Assembly (NCBI GenBank): GCA_964034945.1
Contig: OZ035964.1
Coordinates: 1,014,001-1,078,000, forward strand
DNA: 64,000 nucleotides
Direction: 5' to 3'
Source: Chrysopilus asiliformis
Lineage: Eukaryota > Arthropoda > Insecta > Diptera > Rhagionidae
Shown here: piece after piece, positions 13,701 through 24,643 of the stretch
How the letters are laid out: each line of letters starts with the position of its first letter
Position numbering within the stretch: position 1 is the stretch's first letter
Position numbers and translations under genes: made by a program
The notes under the pieces: generated by a model
Databases searched by the model: none
Told to the model about the DNA's origin: nothing
What the model saw: the letters and a program-made list of their open reading frames with translations, nothing else

Positions 13701-16700
13701 TTTTATTATGTGGCAGCATTCATTAATTTCTCAGCTTTTTTTCTTATATTAACGAAAGCTTTTTTCTTATAGTTATTAAGAAAATATATGATATAAATTA
13801 TTGTTTCAGTTTTTTAATATTGATAATAAAAATTTATAGGACAAAAATTTATTTCAATTACCCACATTCAATAAAAAAGAACAGGAAGATATATATTATA
13901 TATAAAATAGAATAGTAACATGTAACACATGTAACAGTTATGTGAAATCAACAAATGATATTTAAATGAGTTTTTTAATGGATGGTTTTTATTGGCATAA
14001 AATAATGGTGTTTATAGGTATTTTCTTGTTATTTAAAAATATTTTTGTTATGAGAAAACAGGATTCAAAATAATATATCGAGCTATAATATGTAGATGCA
14101 AAAGAAAACCAATCAAAATAAAAAAAGGACATTTCAAAAAATTTCTAAATGTACGGAAAAAAACTAGCAACCCTTAGTAGCAACCCATATGACAAATTGT
14201 CGAGTTTTATAGTGGTGAATCCCCACAAAAAAAATGTCATTCATGCCATAATTTCTTTCCTAATATATTGCTATAAATTTCCTATTTAAAAAACAACACT
14301 ACTCTAACCAAAAAAAAATTAAAAAAATCTTTTCAAAAAAGTTTTTGTTTAAAAAAAATGCACTAAAGAGGAAACAATAATTTTTTGAGCACTGTGTATC
14401 AAAAATAAAGGTAAGATAAATATTTATTTTATTTTTTATGCTTTCTTTAATATCACTTTTAGTTCTGATACGCAATGCTCAAAAACATATTTTTTTTCCT
14501 TTTTAGTGCATGCCAGAATCTGATTCAGCGACCCCCCAAAAACCCCCAGATGAGATTTTTTCCGGAAAATTTGAGGAAAATGACAATCATGTCGTCCTTA
14601 CAGGACCTTCAGTTATCCTTACAGACTTCTTGATATCAAAATCGGATTTAGCGACCCCCAAAAACCACCAGATGAGATTTTCTCCGGAAAAAGTTGAGGA
14701 AAAGGAAAACACAGGACCTTCCGTTGTCCTTACTAGGACGAAGTAGTGAGAATATGGTATTGTCATCGAACTTACGTATGTGTGCAAAATTTCAAGTCAA
14801 TCGGATGAGTGGAAGTGTGTCAAAATTGGATTTCAAGATTTGACCCTGACAGACAGACAAACAAACAGACAGACAGATACGAAGATAAGCTAAATAAAAA
14901 CTTTTTTTTTTAAAAAAACTGTCATATCATCTCATTTTTATAGGAATCGCTACCATAATTAGTTTTTCCCCTTCATGGATTTTACCGCTTCTTTTGAAAT
15001 ACACTCAGAAAAATGGAGGCTAACTCGACGACCTACATACGGCGTAATTGGCCTCGGGCAGGCGCGCGTTCGCCTGCATGTGGGCAAGTAAAACTGAGTT
15101 GACCTGTGGTCGGAGAAATTCTGAAATTAAGCCACCAGCAGGTGAAGTAGGGCATTGGGAGCTGCACGAGTTGACCTTAGATAGGTTAACTCTGACCACT
15201 AGCTGGCTTACAGACACCTCTGTAAGGTCAGAGTTAACCTGACAAAAAGTTGACCTGGACATTTTTCTGAGTGTACTCTCCACGAAGCTCTGCATTTTAG
15301 AAAAACATTCACACAAAAGAAGATTTCTGAAATTTCAAAAAAGGCTCTTCAATCCCTACAAAAATAAAATCATATTCTTCGACTAATAGCTAAAAGTTTG
15401 GGGGGAAAATAAAAATATGGTGAATGCACAATGAAAAAAGTTAAATGAAAACAATTAAAAGCGCTCAAGCATTCCGATAAAAAAGGGGAAATTTTCCAAT
15501 AACTTACAGGAAAGAAATTCGGTGCCATTGGTCCACCCGGCATTCCCTCATTTGGCGGTAATTGACCCAGTGGACTTGGTGCTGGGCCAGCATTCTGAAA
15601 TTTGAAAAAAAAAACTTTTGTGAAACTCATATTTTTTAAGGAAAATGGGAGTGTCCGCATACGGAGCTTCCACTGTACACGCAGTAATTTTTTTTTGGCA
15701 TTGAGTGTAAATTTGTATTAAATTTCACAAAAGATACTTACATGTCCACCGATCCCATTGACTCCATAGCCAGAACTTACAAATCCCTAAAAAAAAAAAT
15801 TATGTGAGTGGTTTGTTTTTTAATAAAAATTTGGTATATTCAGTAGCGTAACAAGCGTAGATAGCGGACGGGGAGGATATATTCAAAACTTCTAGCCAAA
15901 TCCTCCGAAAATAGCACGCTAATGGTTGAAATTTTCAGTTTCGCCTCAATTTTTTGGGTGTTTTAAGGCATTTTGAATGATAGTTTGAACAGAAGTTCGC
16001 TTATTCGGACCCCGCTTCGCTATAATAACTACGAATATCTGGAAAATACATAAAATTGTCTTACATAGTCATGAAAAGCCTTGGCTTCTGATGAATGATC
16101 ACACTGGTCCCGCCTTTCTGGCGCCGCACAATATAAGTCCCAAAAAACGCTGGAAAAAAAATTATTTTAGGGATAATTAGGAGAATCTGAATGAAAAAAA
16201 ACCATTTGCATATTTTGAAACTTACCACCACCAAGTATGAAGGAATCCAGGTGGTTCTCCTAATGTTATATTTTTCTCCCATCTTATCTGTAATCGAAAT
16301 AAATGACAAGCGTTACCAGAGAAAACAGGATTTTTTTTTTTTTTGATAAAATTACCTCAGAGAGAAATGTTTGTGCTGCTTTCTGTGCTCCGACGTGCAA
16401 TAAATATTCGTAAACATACAGTGCAAGTCTGTAAAGAGAATTGTTTTTTAAATGAGAATTATCTTGCTGAGAATTTTTATTATACCCCGTGGACCAGATA
16501 ACTTGAGAAGGAATTAATCTAGATACTTGAAATTTGGCAATGTCGTTTTTTTCCCGATCTGCCGATCGAGTTCGTTAACCCTTTTGAGACGGCTTTTACA
16601 ATTTTTCATACTTTGCTGGGACATGTCCCAGCAGTCTCGAAAGGGTTAACGGGCAAAATTGGCATCCCCCATACAACCGGAACCGTTTTTTGCAATTTAC

Positions 16701-18310
16701 TCGGAAACGGTACGTCGCGCTATTGCCCATTTTGCGATTTCATCGCCATACAAGCGATTTTTTCATATACCCCAATATAAAAAAACTCAAGGGTGGTTCA
16801 AAAGCAGATTTTCTAAAAGTAAGAAAGAGAAATTTTCACCCCTCAATACGACTGGATTCAAAAGTTGTGATGATTCAAAGTCAGATAAAACTATTGATAT
16901 TTTGAATTTTGATTTTTTCCAATTTTTCTCTGGATTTGTGATCAGGGATGGGAAACGTTATCGTAACGTAACGAAATCACAAAACAAAATTAACGATTTT
17001 CCAGATTTTCCTCAAAATTGCGTTATAACGTTATAGAAATTTAATTCCGCTACAATAACGAAACAAACACGCAACAAAAACCGAAAAAAAATGTTTTTAA
17101 AAATCTTTTATTTAAAAAAATGCACTGACAAGATAAAAATCATTTTTTGGGCGCTGTGTATCGGGAATAAAATCGGGATAAATATTTATTTTATTTTAGT
17201 TTTTATGATTCTTTTATCTAGCTTTTATTTTTGATACACAGCGCCCACAAAATTATACGAGCATCTAGAATTTCAGGTCAATCAGCCTGGCAGTTTTCCC
17301 GCGAATGAGTAACATAGAGACTTCAGGGCACGAATCATAAGCTGCGTTCCCGATCCACGAAAAATCTACTGCGGAGTACTGCGGAACGCTCGCATCTACA
17401 CATCCTCTCATTCCGAATCTTAGGATTTGCTTGCAATCATCCAAAAGTGCGTTCCCGACAAAAATTACTGGCAAGTACTGCGCAGTAGTTTTTACATGGG
17501 TCGGGAACGCAGCTATAGTAACCGACGCGTCTGCAAAACACCCAAATCGACGCGACAGATTTTGCAATCCTGATTACCGACACGTGATTTTTTCAGTTCA
17601 ATGCAGTGCTTTGATTGTCACATCTGTCAAAATGTTTGCACACTCAGAAAAATGGAGGCTAACTCGACGACCTACATACGGCGTAATTGGCCTCGGGCCG
17701 GCGCGCGTTCGCCTGCATGTGGGCAAGTAAAACTGAGTTGACCTGTGGTCGGAGAAATTCTGAAATAAAGCCACCAGCAGGTGAAGTAGGGCATTGGGAG
17801 CTGCACGAGTTGACCTTAGATAGGTTAACTCTGACCGCTAGCTGGCTTACAGACACCTCTGTAAGGTCAGAGTTAACCTGACAAAAAGTTGACCTGGACA
17901 TTTTTCTGAGTGCACTTTTGGAAAACTTGTTTGATTTTGAGGAAAACAATAACCCTGAAGAAAATTTAAGACGCGTTTTTGCAGACGCGTCGGTTACTAT
18001 GATTCGTGCCCAGATTCCGTTAGCCCCTTCCTTTACTCCCCTACCAATCGGGCTACTTTCCAATACGCCTATGTTGGAACGAAGCCTACAGCGAACAACC
18101 ATGCCAAATTTCAGCTCAATCGGTTCCGCGTTTTCACGTGAAAGAGGAACAAACTGACAGACAGACTCATTTTTATATATTAGCATGATGAAGTATGGTT
18201 GTAAAAAATGTTATTTAAAATTGTAAAAATGTAAAAAAAAATTGTTATACTTACTTTTCTCTAGCTTGTGCGTCTGACGGCACAGTAGAATTTTTGGATT
18301 TTCCATACAT
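3649..18310 (-). CDS. Ssdp: Ssdp: LisH-domain single-stranded DNA-binding protein / LIM cofactor partner (15 exons seen, 3' end missing)
   Basis: This is the SSBP2/3/4 family member that binds and stabilises LDB/Chip in nuclear LIM-homeodomain and Wnt-enhanceosome complexes. Exons in transcript order: 18310-18255, 16428-16356, 16287-16226, 16149-16065, 15786-15742, 15594-15508, 13312-13220, 11057-10971, 10847-10799, 10245-10216, 5652-5450, 5384-5346, 5274-5214, 5153-5083 and 3849-3649. All have AG/GT borders and compatible phases, giving 414 residues. The protein starts [14 protein letters not shown] LisH helix pair with [17 protein letters not shown] lies at about residues 19-43, followed by [20 protein letters not shown]. 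The rest is Pro/Gly/Met-rich, with [11 protein letters not shown] and [15 protein letters not shown]. The acidic C-terminal exon known from the family (about 30 residues) is not found in 1-3648 and probably lies outside the window. Introns of 60 bp to 4.6 kb carry many transposon insertions. The family assignment is very secure; some exon edges are inferred. Confidence 0.95.
4100..4989. mobile_element. hAT-type non-autonomous element in the Ssdp intron
   Basis: The ends CAGGGATGCTCAGC and GCTGAACATCCCTG are inverted repeats of the hAT kind. They are flanked by perfect 8-bp duplications CTTTAAAT (4092-4099 and 4990-4997). No transposase ORF is present. The interior contains a tandem repeat and part of the dispersed family with CTTGCAAACTAACGG. 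Confidence 0.85.
4175..4570. repeat. Degenerate tandem repeat, about 124-bp unit
   Basis: The block containing TCTAAAACTCCAAAACTTCG recurs with a spacing of about 124 bp inside the hAT-type element, on a background of GGTTTTGGTTCT-like motifs. Similar GGTTTTGGTTCGG sequence occurs at 49215-49400. Confidence 0.6.
7456..7787. repeat. (CAGA)n microsatellite, about 330 bp
   Basis: This is an almost pure tetranucleotide array with scattered A/T variants. It lies inside a dispersed repeat whose consensus has a short run of GTCTGTCTG (compare 46075-46105, where the array is not expanded). Long Cys/Val/Ser or Arg/Gln/Thr ORFs here are artefacts of the repeat. Confidence 0.95.
8616..9138 (-). mobile_element. 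Non-autonomous Helitron
   Basis: Read on the minus strand, it starts TCATACTAATATGATAAAAT at 9138 and ends CTAG at 8616. It lies between host A and T, the Helitron insertion rule. A short hairpin (CCGG-GCAACG-CCGG) lies about 10 bp before the CTAG end. It has no ORF. Related 5' ends occur near 18188 and 42950; related 3' ends are at 35816 and 47821. Confidence 0.85.
9345..9730 (-). repeat. Dispersed repeat copy (CAGACAGA / TCCGGAAAAA family)
   Basis: It is related in sequence to 14340-14915, 27683-27830 and 39280-40000, with shared AAAAGCTTTTATTTAGCTTGCC, TGTCAGGGTCAAAT and TTTTCCGGAAAA blocks. It is non-coding. Confidence 0.6.
9771..9999. mobile_element. Foldback element with internal 12-bp and terminal 17-bp tandem repeats
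   Basis: The arms AAGCCCAATTCAAACTA and TAGTCTGAAATGGGCTT face each other, and further inward GATTGCGATTACGATT pairs with AATCGTAATCGCAATC. A 12-bp unit CGTAATCAAAAT is repeated about four times in one arm, and the terminal 17-mer is repeated three times. Confidence 0.7.
10216..10245 (-). CDS. Ssdp: Ssdp 30-nt microexon
   Basis: This tiny exon lies between a CTAACAG acceptor and a GTAGGC donor. It enters and leaves in phase 1, so including or skipping it keeps the Ssdp frame. It would add [10 protein letters not shown] between DPTRQG and the Pro/Gly-rich exon at 5652-5450. It is absent from every single-frame ORF because it is so short. It is probably an alternative cassette exon. The call rests on splice sites and phase; I have no transcript evidence. 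Confidence 0.7.
11057..13220. other. Ssdp intron with repeats
   Basis: Positions about 11455-11715 carry an inverted-repeat element related to the one in Atg10 intron 2 (shared CGGTAGTGCGAAAGTTTTGC block). A dispersed repeat follows near 11820-12000 and a TIR element lies at 12621-12935. No exon was found. Confidence 0.5.
12621..12935. mobile_element. CGTCTATTTCATACGCAGGGCA-type transposon, copy B
   Basis: It is 315 bp with inverted ends ACGTCTATTTCATGCGCAGG and its near-complement at the right. It is flanked by perfect 9-bp duplications AATTTCATT (12612-12620 and 12936-12944). No ORF is present. The 9-bp duplication suggests a Mutator- or Merlin-like source; the superfamily is inferred. Confidence 0.88.
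14340..14915 (+). repeat. Dispersed repeat copy with palindromic head
   Basis: The first about 170 bp are an imperfect palindrome with TTTAAAAAAAATGCACTAAA and CCTTTTTAGTGCAT arms, also present at 17095-17256 and 39814-40000. The rest matches, in reverse, 9345-9730 and ends in CAGACAGACAAACA. It contains an internal near-duplicate of TTTTCCGGAAAA-type sequence. Confidence 0.6.
15002..15273 (+). mobile_element. CACTCAG MITE, copy 1
   Basis: It is 272 bp with perfect 14-bp ends CACTCAGAAAAATG/CATTTTTCTGAGTG and TA on both sides. An internal hairpin is formed by AGGTTAACTCTGACC and GGTCAGAGTTAACCT. It lies in the Ssdp intron between the exons at 15594-15508 and 13312-13220. Short ORFs inside it are shared only because the copies are young. 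Confidence 0.9.
16579..16645. mobile_element. Very short piggyBac-type MITE (67 bp)
   Basis: The ends CCCTTTTGAGAC and GTCTCGAAAGGG are inverted repeats with TTAA on each side (16575-16578 and 16646-16649). The core is the perfect palindrome GCTGGGACATGTCCCAGC. It is in Ssdp intron 1. Confidence 0.7.
17095..17256. repeat. Palindromic GCACTRA repeat
   Basis: This is a copy of the palindromic head seen at 14340 and 39814: TTTATTTAAAAAAATGCACT on the left, and GCGCTGTGTATC with its mirror GATACACAGCGCCC. It borders hAT-like sequence starting CAGGGATGGGAAACG at 16944. Confidence 0.55.
17340..17514. mobile_element. Foldback MITE AGCTGCGTTCCCGA
   Basis: It is 175 bp, with ends AGCTGCGTTCCCGA and TCGGGAACGCAGCT. 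ATA is duplicated on each side (17337-17339 and 17515-17517). The unbroken target sequence is preserved at the opposite end of the host element. Confidence 0.85.
17641..17912 (+). mobile_element. CACTCAG MITE, copy 2
   Basis: It is 272 bp and nearly identical to copy 1, flanked by CA on both sides rather than TA. Confidence 0.9.
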
Positions 18311-19279
18311 AATTTTTTTTCAATTAATTGCGATTAATTATTTTTTTTTATTATTATGTTCTGTTTATCTTTTTCAATAATTTCACGCTATCACTTAATT
18401 TTACATTAAATAATAATTACTTTTTACATATTTAAACATCTGGGGTAATTCTAACATGTAACAAAAAATCACAAATACAGCACTGAAATTTCAATTGAAA
18501 TTTTTTTTACACTAAACCAAAATTTTTAAAAAAACATGATGAAAAGTTTGTTTCTTTTTCACCAATAAAATACAAAACAAAGGAAAAAAGAATAATTTAA
18601 GCGGGATAAAATGTTTAAAACTGTTTAATTTCACTTGATAAGGTTTTCTAGAACCGCAATTAATCAGTGCTTAATTCGCTTATGTTTATTTACGTTTGAA
18701 TTGGAACTTATTATGACTTTTTTTTCTCAAATAAAATCAAGTGTTATTTTAACGTTTCCCAACAATTTTGACACTTTCTTATAAGAACTTTCACGTTTTT
18801 CATTTATCATTTTTGTTGATTTTCTTTATTTTTATTGGCTTCACGTTGTTATCATTTATAGTCTTATTTTTTTTATCTAGCTTTCATGTGTGACTTCTAA
18901 AGGAACGTTGCAGGATAAATATTGCTGGAACGAAGAAAAAAAAAACATTTTATTGACAACAATCTGTATTTGTAAGTTATTATTATTTTATTTTTTTTTT
19001 TAAATTAAAATTCGTGGCAATGTTTTTGTATGACTTTCGAAAAAAAAAAACCAACGATATCCGACCAACAATCACAACAAGCTGTATTAAACAATGAAAT
19101 ATCGAATTTTTACATATAAATTTTTATTCACTTATACTTAAAAAGCTTCTCTATTTTCATTTCGTATAGAAGGGTAAGCTAACAAGTGTATTACAATGTT
19201 ATCGCTAATAGTAGAATTGTACCGCAAAACAACAATACGCGTAAATTATTGTCCCGGTTTGAATTTAACTTTACTTGCT

Positions 19280-19740
19280 TCCAGTGCTGTGGGAAATTCA
19301 TACATTTTTACATTCTTATTTTGGGAAATTCCTACTTTTTGACTTTCTTATACAAACTCTAATAAAGTATTGTATTCACGAAAAATTTCAACCTGTTAAT
19401 TCTGTGTATAAGATTTCCCAAGAACTGCTGAAGCTAAAAATTAAAAATTTAAAAATAGATTTTATCGAATTGCTTGCAAACTAACGGGTTTTTTTTTTTA
19501 AAAAAAAACAGTATAGGCAGAATTAAAGGTATTAAATTTCTCCACATTTTTTTCCTTTTTCCGTAAATCGATATTTTTTACCGTTATCGAGATATTTAAG
19601 ATTTTTGAAAATAAAAATGAATTCATATAAAAGAATTAATAATATTTTATTCATAGGATTATAGTGTAAATTATGCAGAAACGTTGATTTTGTATAAGAA
19701 AGTCATATGCTGTTCACATCAGATATTTTTAATGTAGATT
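19280..19740 (+). repeat. Dispersed repeat with GTCATRTGCTGTTCACATCAGATA end
   Basis: Shared blocks are GAATTGCTTGCAAACTAACG, CGTTATCGAGATATTT and TGCTGTTCACATCAGATATT. Other copies are at about 4590-4960, 21930-22490, 29820-30125 and 44190-44395. All are non-coding. Confidence 0.6.
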
Positions 19741-20619
19741 TCACATGCTGCTGGTGCAAAACCACCACAGAGGAGAAAATTGGAAAATTCAAAGGAGGAA
19801 AAACTCATAGGGCACATGGCGAAGGTGATGAATACTATATCTTATTTAACATATAATAGGCAAGCGCCGTAGACAAGTATATAAGACGAATATAATAATT
19901 ACTAAAGCTCAGCACAGCTTCTTTTATTAAGTGTGTTAAAGCATTTTTTTTTTCATATTGAGTGCCACGACCATCTATATTGTCTGCTCTATGAAAGACG
20001 GTTTTCGCATATCACTTGCTTCTAATGTAACGAAACGGGGCTAAATCAAACAAACTATTGCTCCCAAGAAAAAACAACTAGTTGATGATATTATCTGGAA
20101 AATGAGGCACATTTAGCTTCCATCGTGCACGGAGTATGCGCATCTTTTCAATGTATTTGTCGGAAATTTTCTATCTTAGATACTACCCAAAAAATTGATT
20201 CTCGTAGGTACTTTCTACATACTCTCGAATCTCGCAATTGAATTTTAAACGGCAAAATACCCCAATTGATGTAAACAGTGATGATTATTTTTAGGGAAAT
20301 TTTTTTTTCCGATTTTAGAAAGAAACAATTTCCAAGAAGACAAAAAAACATATCATTGGAAAACTTATTATATTGCCAGAAATAAAATTTGAAAAATTCC
20401 AAGAATATTCTAAAATATGCTTGTAAAACTCCAAAAAATCTTTAATTCTAGTGAATTTTACAATATTTCTGCAGCTGTCTATTGGGTTTTAATGGACTTT
20501 TCAATAAAAATCACACGAAATACGTTTTAAAGAAATTGATTTCTGTTGATTTCCAAGAATACTTGAAATATCCGGTTTTTTGTAAATCAAAAACTTTTCT
20601 TTTCCAAATTAAAAACTTG

Positions 20620-21610
20620 AACCTCTGCCCCCATTCGCCCCACTCTCCCCATCAATCGCGTCCTGTTCCTTCTGCCGATGTACCACCTAATCCTGTGAGG
20701 ATTCGATTTAGAAGAAAAAGGGGGACCCTAATTTGGTGTCCTATTTTTGAAAATTCAATTTTTTGTGGGACACCTACGACCCCTGTACCGCCCAAACCAT
20801 TAGTGATATCGAAAAACGGACAACGGATTCTTAATCAGAGGCCCGAAAAACCCCCCTACTCCAAATTTCAGCGAAATCGGAGACGTGTCAAAAATTTGAA
20901 AAAAATCGCAGGGCACCCCCTCCCCCTGCACCGTCCAAACTATTAGTGATATCGAAAAACGGACAACGGATTCTTAATCAGAGGCCCAAAAACCACTCCT
21001 ATGCCAAATTTCAGCAAAATCGGAGACGTGTAAAAAATTTGAAAAAATCGCAAGGGGGACCCCTGTACTTTTTTTAAGGACGAAAAATTCAAGTCCTCCG
21101 ATCGGGCTGAAATTTAGAATCTAGAAGTTATCGGGGACGGGGAATCGATATCCGGTATTCTTTTTGTGGAGGGGGGTGCGGTTTGGGCGGTACAAGGAGG
21201 AGGTCCTTTAAAAATCCTTTTTTCCCCAAAAAGGACACCGGATATCGATTCCTCGTCCACGAAAACTGTAAGATTTAAAATTTTATAAAAATCCTTTGAG
21301 CCGTTTCCGAGATAAAAGGATTCAATTTTTAGGAATTTAACATTTGAATAATCCTTTGTCACACTCGTAATTTTTGGCATATCGACTTACGGTAAATGGT
21401 TTTTGATAGATAAAAGGATCCTAAAGAATGTGTAATTTTTGGTTTTCCTGAAACCGAAGTACTTTTTTTTAAAAACAATTTTTTCTCGAGACTTGAAATT
21501 TTCTTGAGATTTTTTGTCAAAAATTTCATAAATTTACAAAATGAAATTTTCAAAAAAAAAAATACTACAAAATGTTGGAAAATGGTTATAAAATACAAAA
21601 TTTCAATAAA
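20620..21610 (-). repeat. Long (about 1 kb) dispersed repeat, copy A
   Basis: It corresponds in reverse to 40600-41420 and 58960-59720, sharing GATATCCGGTGTCC, CCGATCGGAGGACTTGAA, AAGTACAGGGGTCCCCCTT and AATCCGTTGTCCG. Copy A has a 143-bp tandem duplication at about 20797-21082. The open frame at 20482-20946 has no family resemblance and runs across the tandem repeat. Confidence 0.75.
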
Positions 21611-22239
21611 TTTTGCCATTTCTACCACCATAAATACATAAAACAATTTATTCAAATTGTGGGTTTTCCATTGATTGTGAAATGGACTCGGTAAAAAAGC
21701 AAGCACCGGGAGTGAGTCATTTCATTCCCCCCCTGCCCCCCTCCTTGGCCCGTTTGCTGCTTCGTCTGCTGATGTCCCTCCGAATCCTGTAAGGACTCGA
21801 TTTAAAATGAAAAAGCGGATAATTATTCGGTGTTCTTTTTGTTAAAATTCCATTTTTCAAATTAAACTTTTTTTTTCAAATTAAAAACGTTTTTTTTTTT
21901 CTATCAAAAATTTGTGGTCTTGTCCAACAAAAGATGGAGATAACAAAAGTTACTAGAACTTCGTATCTCAAGCCGTTATCGAAATATACCGTTATTTAAA
22001 AAAAACGGTTTTTTGCGGTTAGCTCGAAAAGTAACAGGTTTTTGATAGCTCAATATTTTTGGAAGAATTTAAGAGAATAATGTTTCCCATATAATTTTGT
22101 TCCTTACAGTTATCCGATATTCTTTACCGTTATCGAGATATTATCATTAAAAATTTAAAACAAAAATATTTTTGTGAATTGCTTGCAAACTAACGGTTTT
22201 GCGAGAAAAAAAAAACAGTTAATGGCAGAATTATAAGTA

Positions 22240-22339
22240 CAGTAGAATCCCGATAATTCGTATTTCAAGGGACCAGCAAATTCATACGAATTAGCGGGAT
22301 ATACGAATTATCGGGGTACGAATTATCGGGATTCTACTG
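22240..22339. mobile_element. pogo-type MITE (CAGTAGAATCCCG), 100 bp
   Basis: A 23-bp perfect inverted repeat starts CAGTAGAATCCCGATAATTC. TA flanks both sides. It interrupts a dispersed repeat whose uninterrupted form (AAAGGTATTAAAATTCTCTAC) is seen at about 4698-4719. Confidence 0.88.
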
Positions 22340-24643
22340 TATTAAAATTCTCTACATTTTTGCCTTTTACCGTAAATCGATATCGTTTACCGTTATCGAG
22401 ATATTTCAGATTTGGTCAAATAAAAATTAATATTTTTATATAAACTAATATTGTATAAGAAAGTCATGTGCTGTTCACATCAGATATTTTTTTTTTTAAA
22501 TTAGAATGTTTTTAAAAATTCTAAGTAGCCCTTGACCATAAGTTTTACGCGTGAATCATGCATAACTTTTGCCGGCAGTTTAACACATATTTATGTAGCT
22601 ATCAAGTAAATAGCGGTTTTATTGTAAAGTTTAATAATAAAACGTTCTCTTTTTCTTTGCGAAATCTAATTGTAAAATTCGGCAATAAGGAAATCATACT
22701 TTAAGGTAATTTAGGGTTTTTTTTTTAATTAACTTGAAAGTAAACGCTGACAAAATATTGGTATTCTTTTTGTCGTGAAATCAATTTGAGATAAACACTA
22801 TTGTTTTCCTTTTCATTTCAGTAATTTTTTCGCTAATGTTTTGCTTTACAAATTATATTTTTCGTAAAAATGATTGAGTTTTTGAATAATTTCTTTAATT
22901 AATCAAGGGTTTTTTTTTGATTTCGGTGTTTAAACTATTTTTAAAATTGATAATATTAAGATTTCAATAAAAATTTTGTCTACGTTCTCTTTCACACCAA
23001 TGTAAGTAGAATATATTGGCTGTATATTTTTGTGCCACAAAAAAAAATGTTAAATTAAACACGATGGCCGTATTTTTTTTTTAGTTTGCCCACTCGTCTA
23101 TTCGCTTGCACTCACTATAATACACTTGTTTTCTACTTCCTTCTATAGTGTAATGAGAGATGTATGCCATTTAGGATCTACTCTTCGCTTATTATCTATC
23201 CGTAAGGAGCAAAAATATATATATATATATATTATGAACTTTCAAAAAAAAAAAAATAAGAAAAAAAAGTGATTTTTCTGGTGAAAATTTGAATATATGT
23301 CGATCCCACTTGTTAAAAAAAAGGATCAAGAATTTAACAATAAAGGAGGACCCTTTTCTTTGCTTCTTTTACTACAAAAACACACAAGATATTTAACACC
23401 GCATCTGTCATAGACCGCCAACTACACAAAATTTTGGCAAATAATTATATTTTACTTTATTTTCAACAGTTATAGTGCATTTCAATTAATAGTATAGACT
23501 GTTTATAATAGACAGGAAAAGCTACACCACGAAATGCTAAGTTCTTTTTGAGGATTTTTTTTTGTTGTTTTTAAATAAAACAAAAAGGATACCGAAATCA
23601 CTTTGTGTTGAATTTTTCTATTAAACATTTTTGAGATTTTTCCCATATTATGTATATATTTTAAATCATAATTTAAAAATGTGATTTACTTGTTGTAATT
23701 AAAACTAGTTTTTGTTATTAAATTCACGCTCATTTCGGGAATTTTTAACAGAAAATCAAAAACGCGACGCGTCACATAGGATAAGTAATTTTCATGACCG
23801 TAACTTTAACAGACTAATGATGATTGCCGTTGCCGTTGAATCGTTTCGCTTAACAAAAACTCTTGTGTAGTACACTTCCAAAAAAGAGAGAATGTGTATA
23901 AGAAATAATACGAAAAAGAATTGAAAATAAAAAAGTACCATTTATTTATATAGATATATATAGATATCTATATATATACTTTCTTCATAATTTCCCCCTC
24001 CCTATATAAAACTTTTATATAAATCGTCATTCATTTGTATATAAGGTGAATTTTTTTTTCCCATCAAAATCGAATCGAACCTATATACATATATAGATAA
24101 CTACACCACAAAATTATATTATTTTTACTCATATATACCAGTATTTCCCACTATGTTTGAATACTTGTTAATATTTTCAACATTTCGTGGGCTTCAACAT
24201 TGCTAAAATACCATCAAAATTGTTTATCTTTTCTGACTATACTACGAAGAGTCTGAAATTACCACATTTGTATGTTATCTGATCATGTCTTTGGCAAATT
24301 CACGCCGAGCCATCTGTCTATCTCTGTGTACGTTCACCATTTCCATTTTGAAGCTACACACAAGCAAGCCACAATATCTGAGTCCTTTTGCAAACCAGTT
24401 TCATGAAAATTTGTCTGCCATAGGAATAATTCACCTGTTTCCGACCATTGTTGGAAAGCAAGTCCTAAAAAAAATTTTTTTTTAAAAATATGTATGAAAA
24501 TTTGACATCTATTTCATATGCAGGGCAGTTTTGCTGGACAGGCACATTATAGATTTAACAAAATCTGAACCGGACTTGCTATGATGGGCTTTATTTTTTA
24601 AAAGGAAAATCTCAGGTGAAGGATAACTAGAAAAGACATAATA

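Larger units (their letters stand above)
17326..18011. mobile_element. TIR element GGGCACGAATCATAGTAACC, split by two MITEs
   Basis: The right end (17975-18011) is the complement of the left end once the MITE at 17340-17514 is removed: GGGCACGAATCATA joins GTAACCGACGCGTCTGC. It also holds a CACTCAG MITE. It is inserted in a Helitron body. Confidence 0.78.
17276..18188 (-). mobile_element. Helitron 5' part carrying a nested insertion
   Basis: The minus-strand 5' end TCATGCTAATATATAAAA starts at 18188 after an A, and the body matches the Helitron at 8616-9138 (GCTCAATCGGTTC, TTGGAAC blocks). It is interrupted by the element at 17326-18011. The 3' CTAG end is not identifiable. Confidence 0.7.

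Noticed and set aside
16944..17050. hAT-like start CAGGGATGGGAAACG
   Set aside because: No matching right end or target duplication could be found, so no element is called.
17659..18186. 175-residue ORF
   Set aside because: It runs through a CACTCAG MITE and Helitron sequence; the same partial frame appears in each MITE copy because the copies are nearly identical DNA.
20482..20946. 154-residue Pro/Arg-rich ORF
   Set aside because: It lies across a tandemly duplicated dispersed repeat and is not preserved in the copies at 40600 and 58960.
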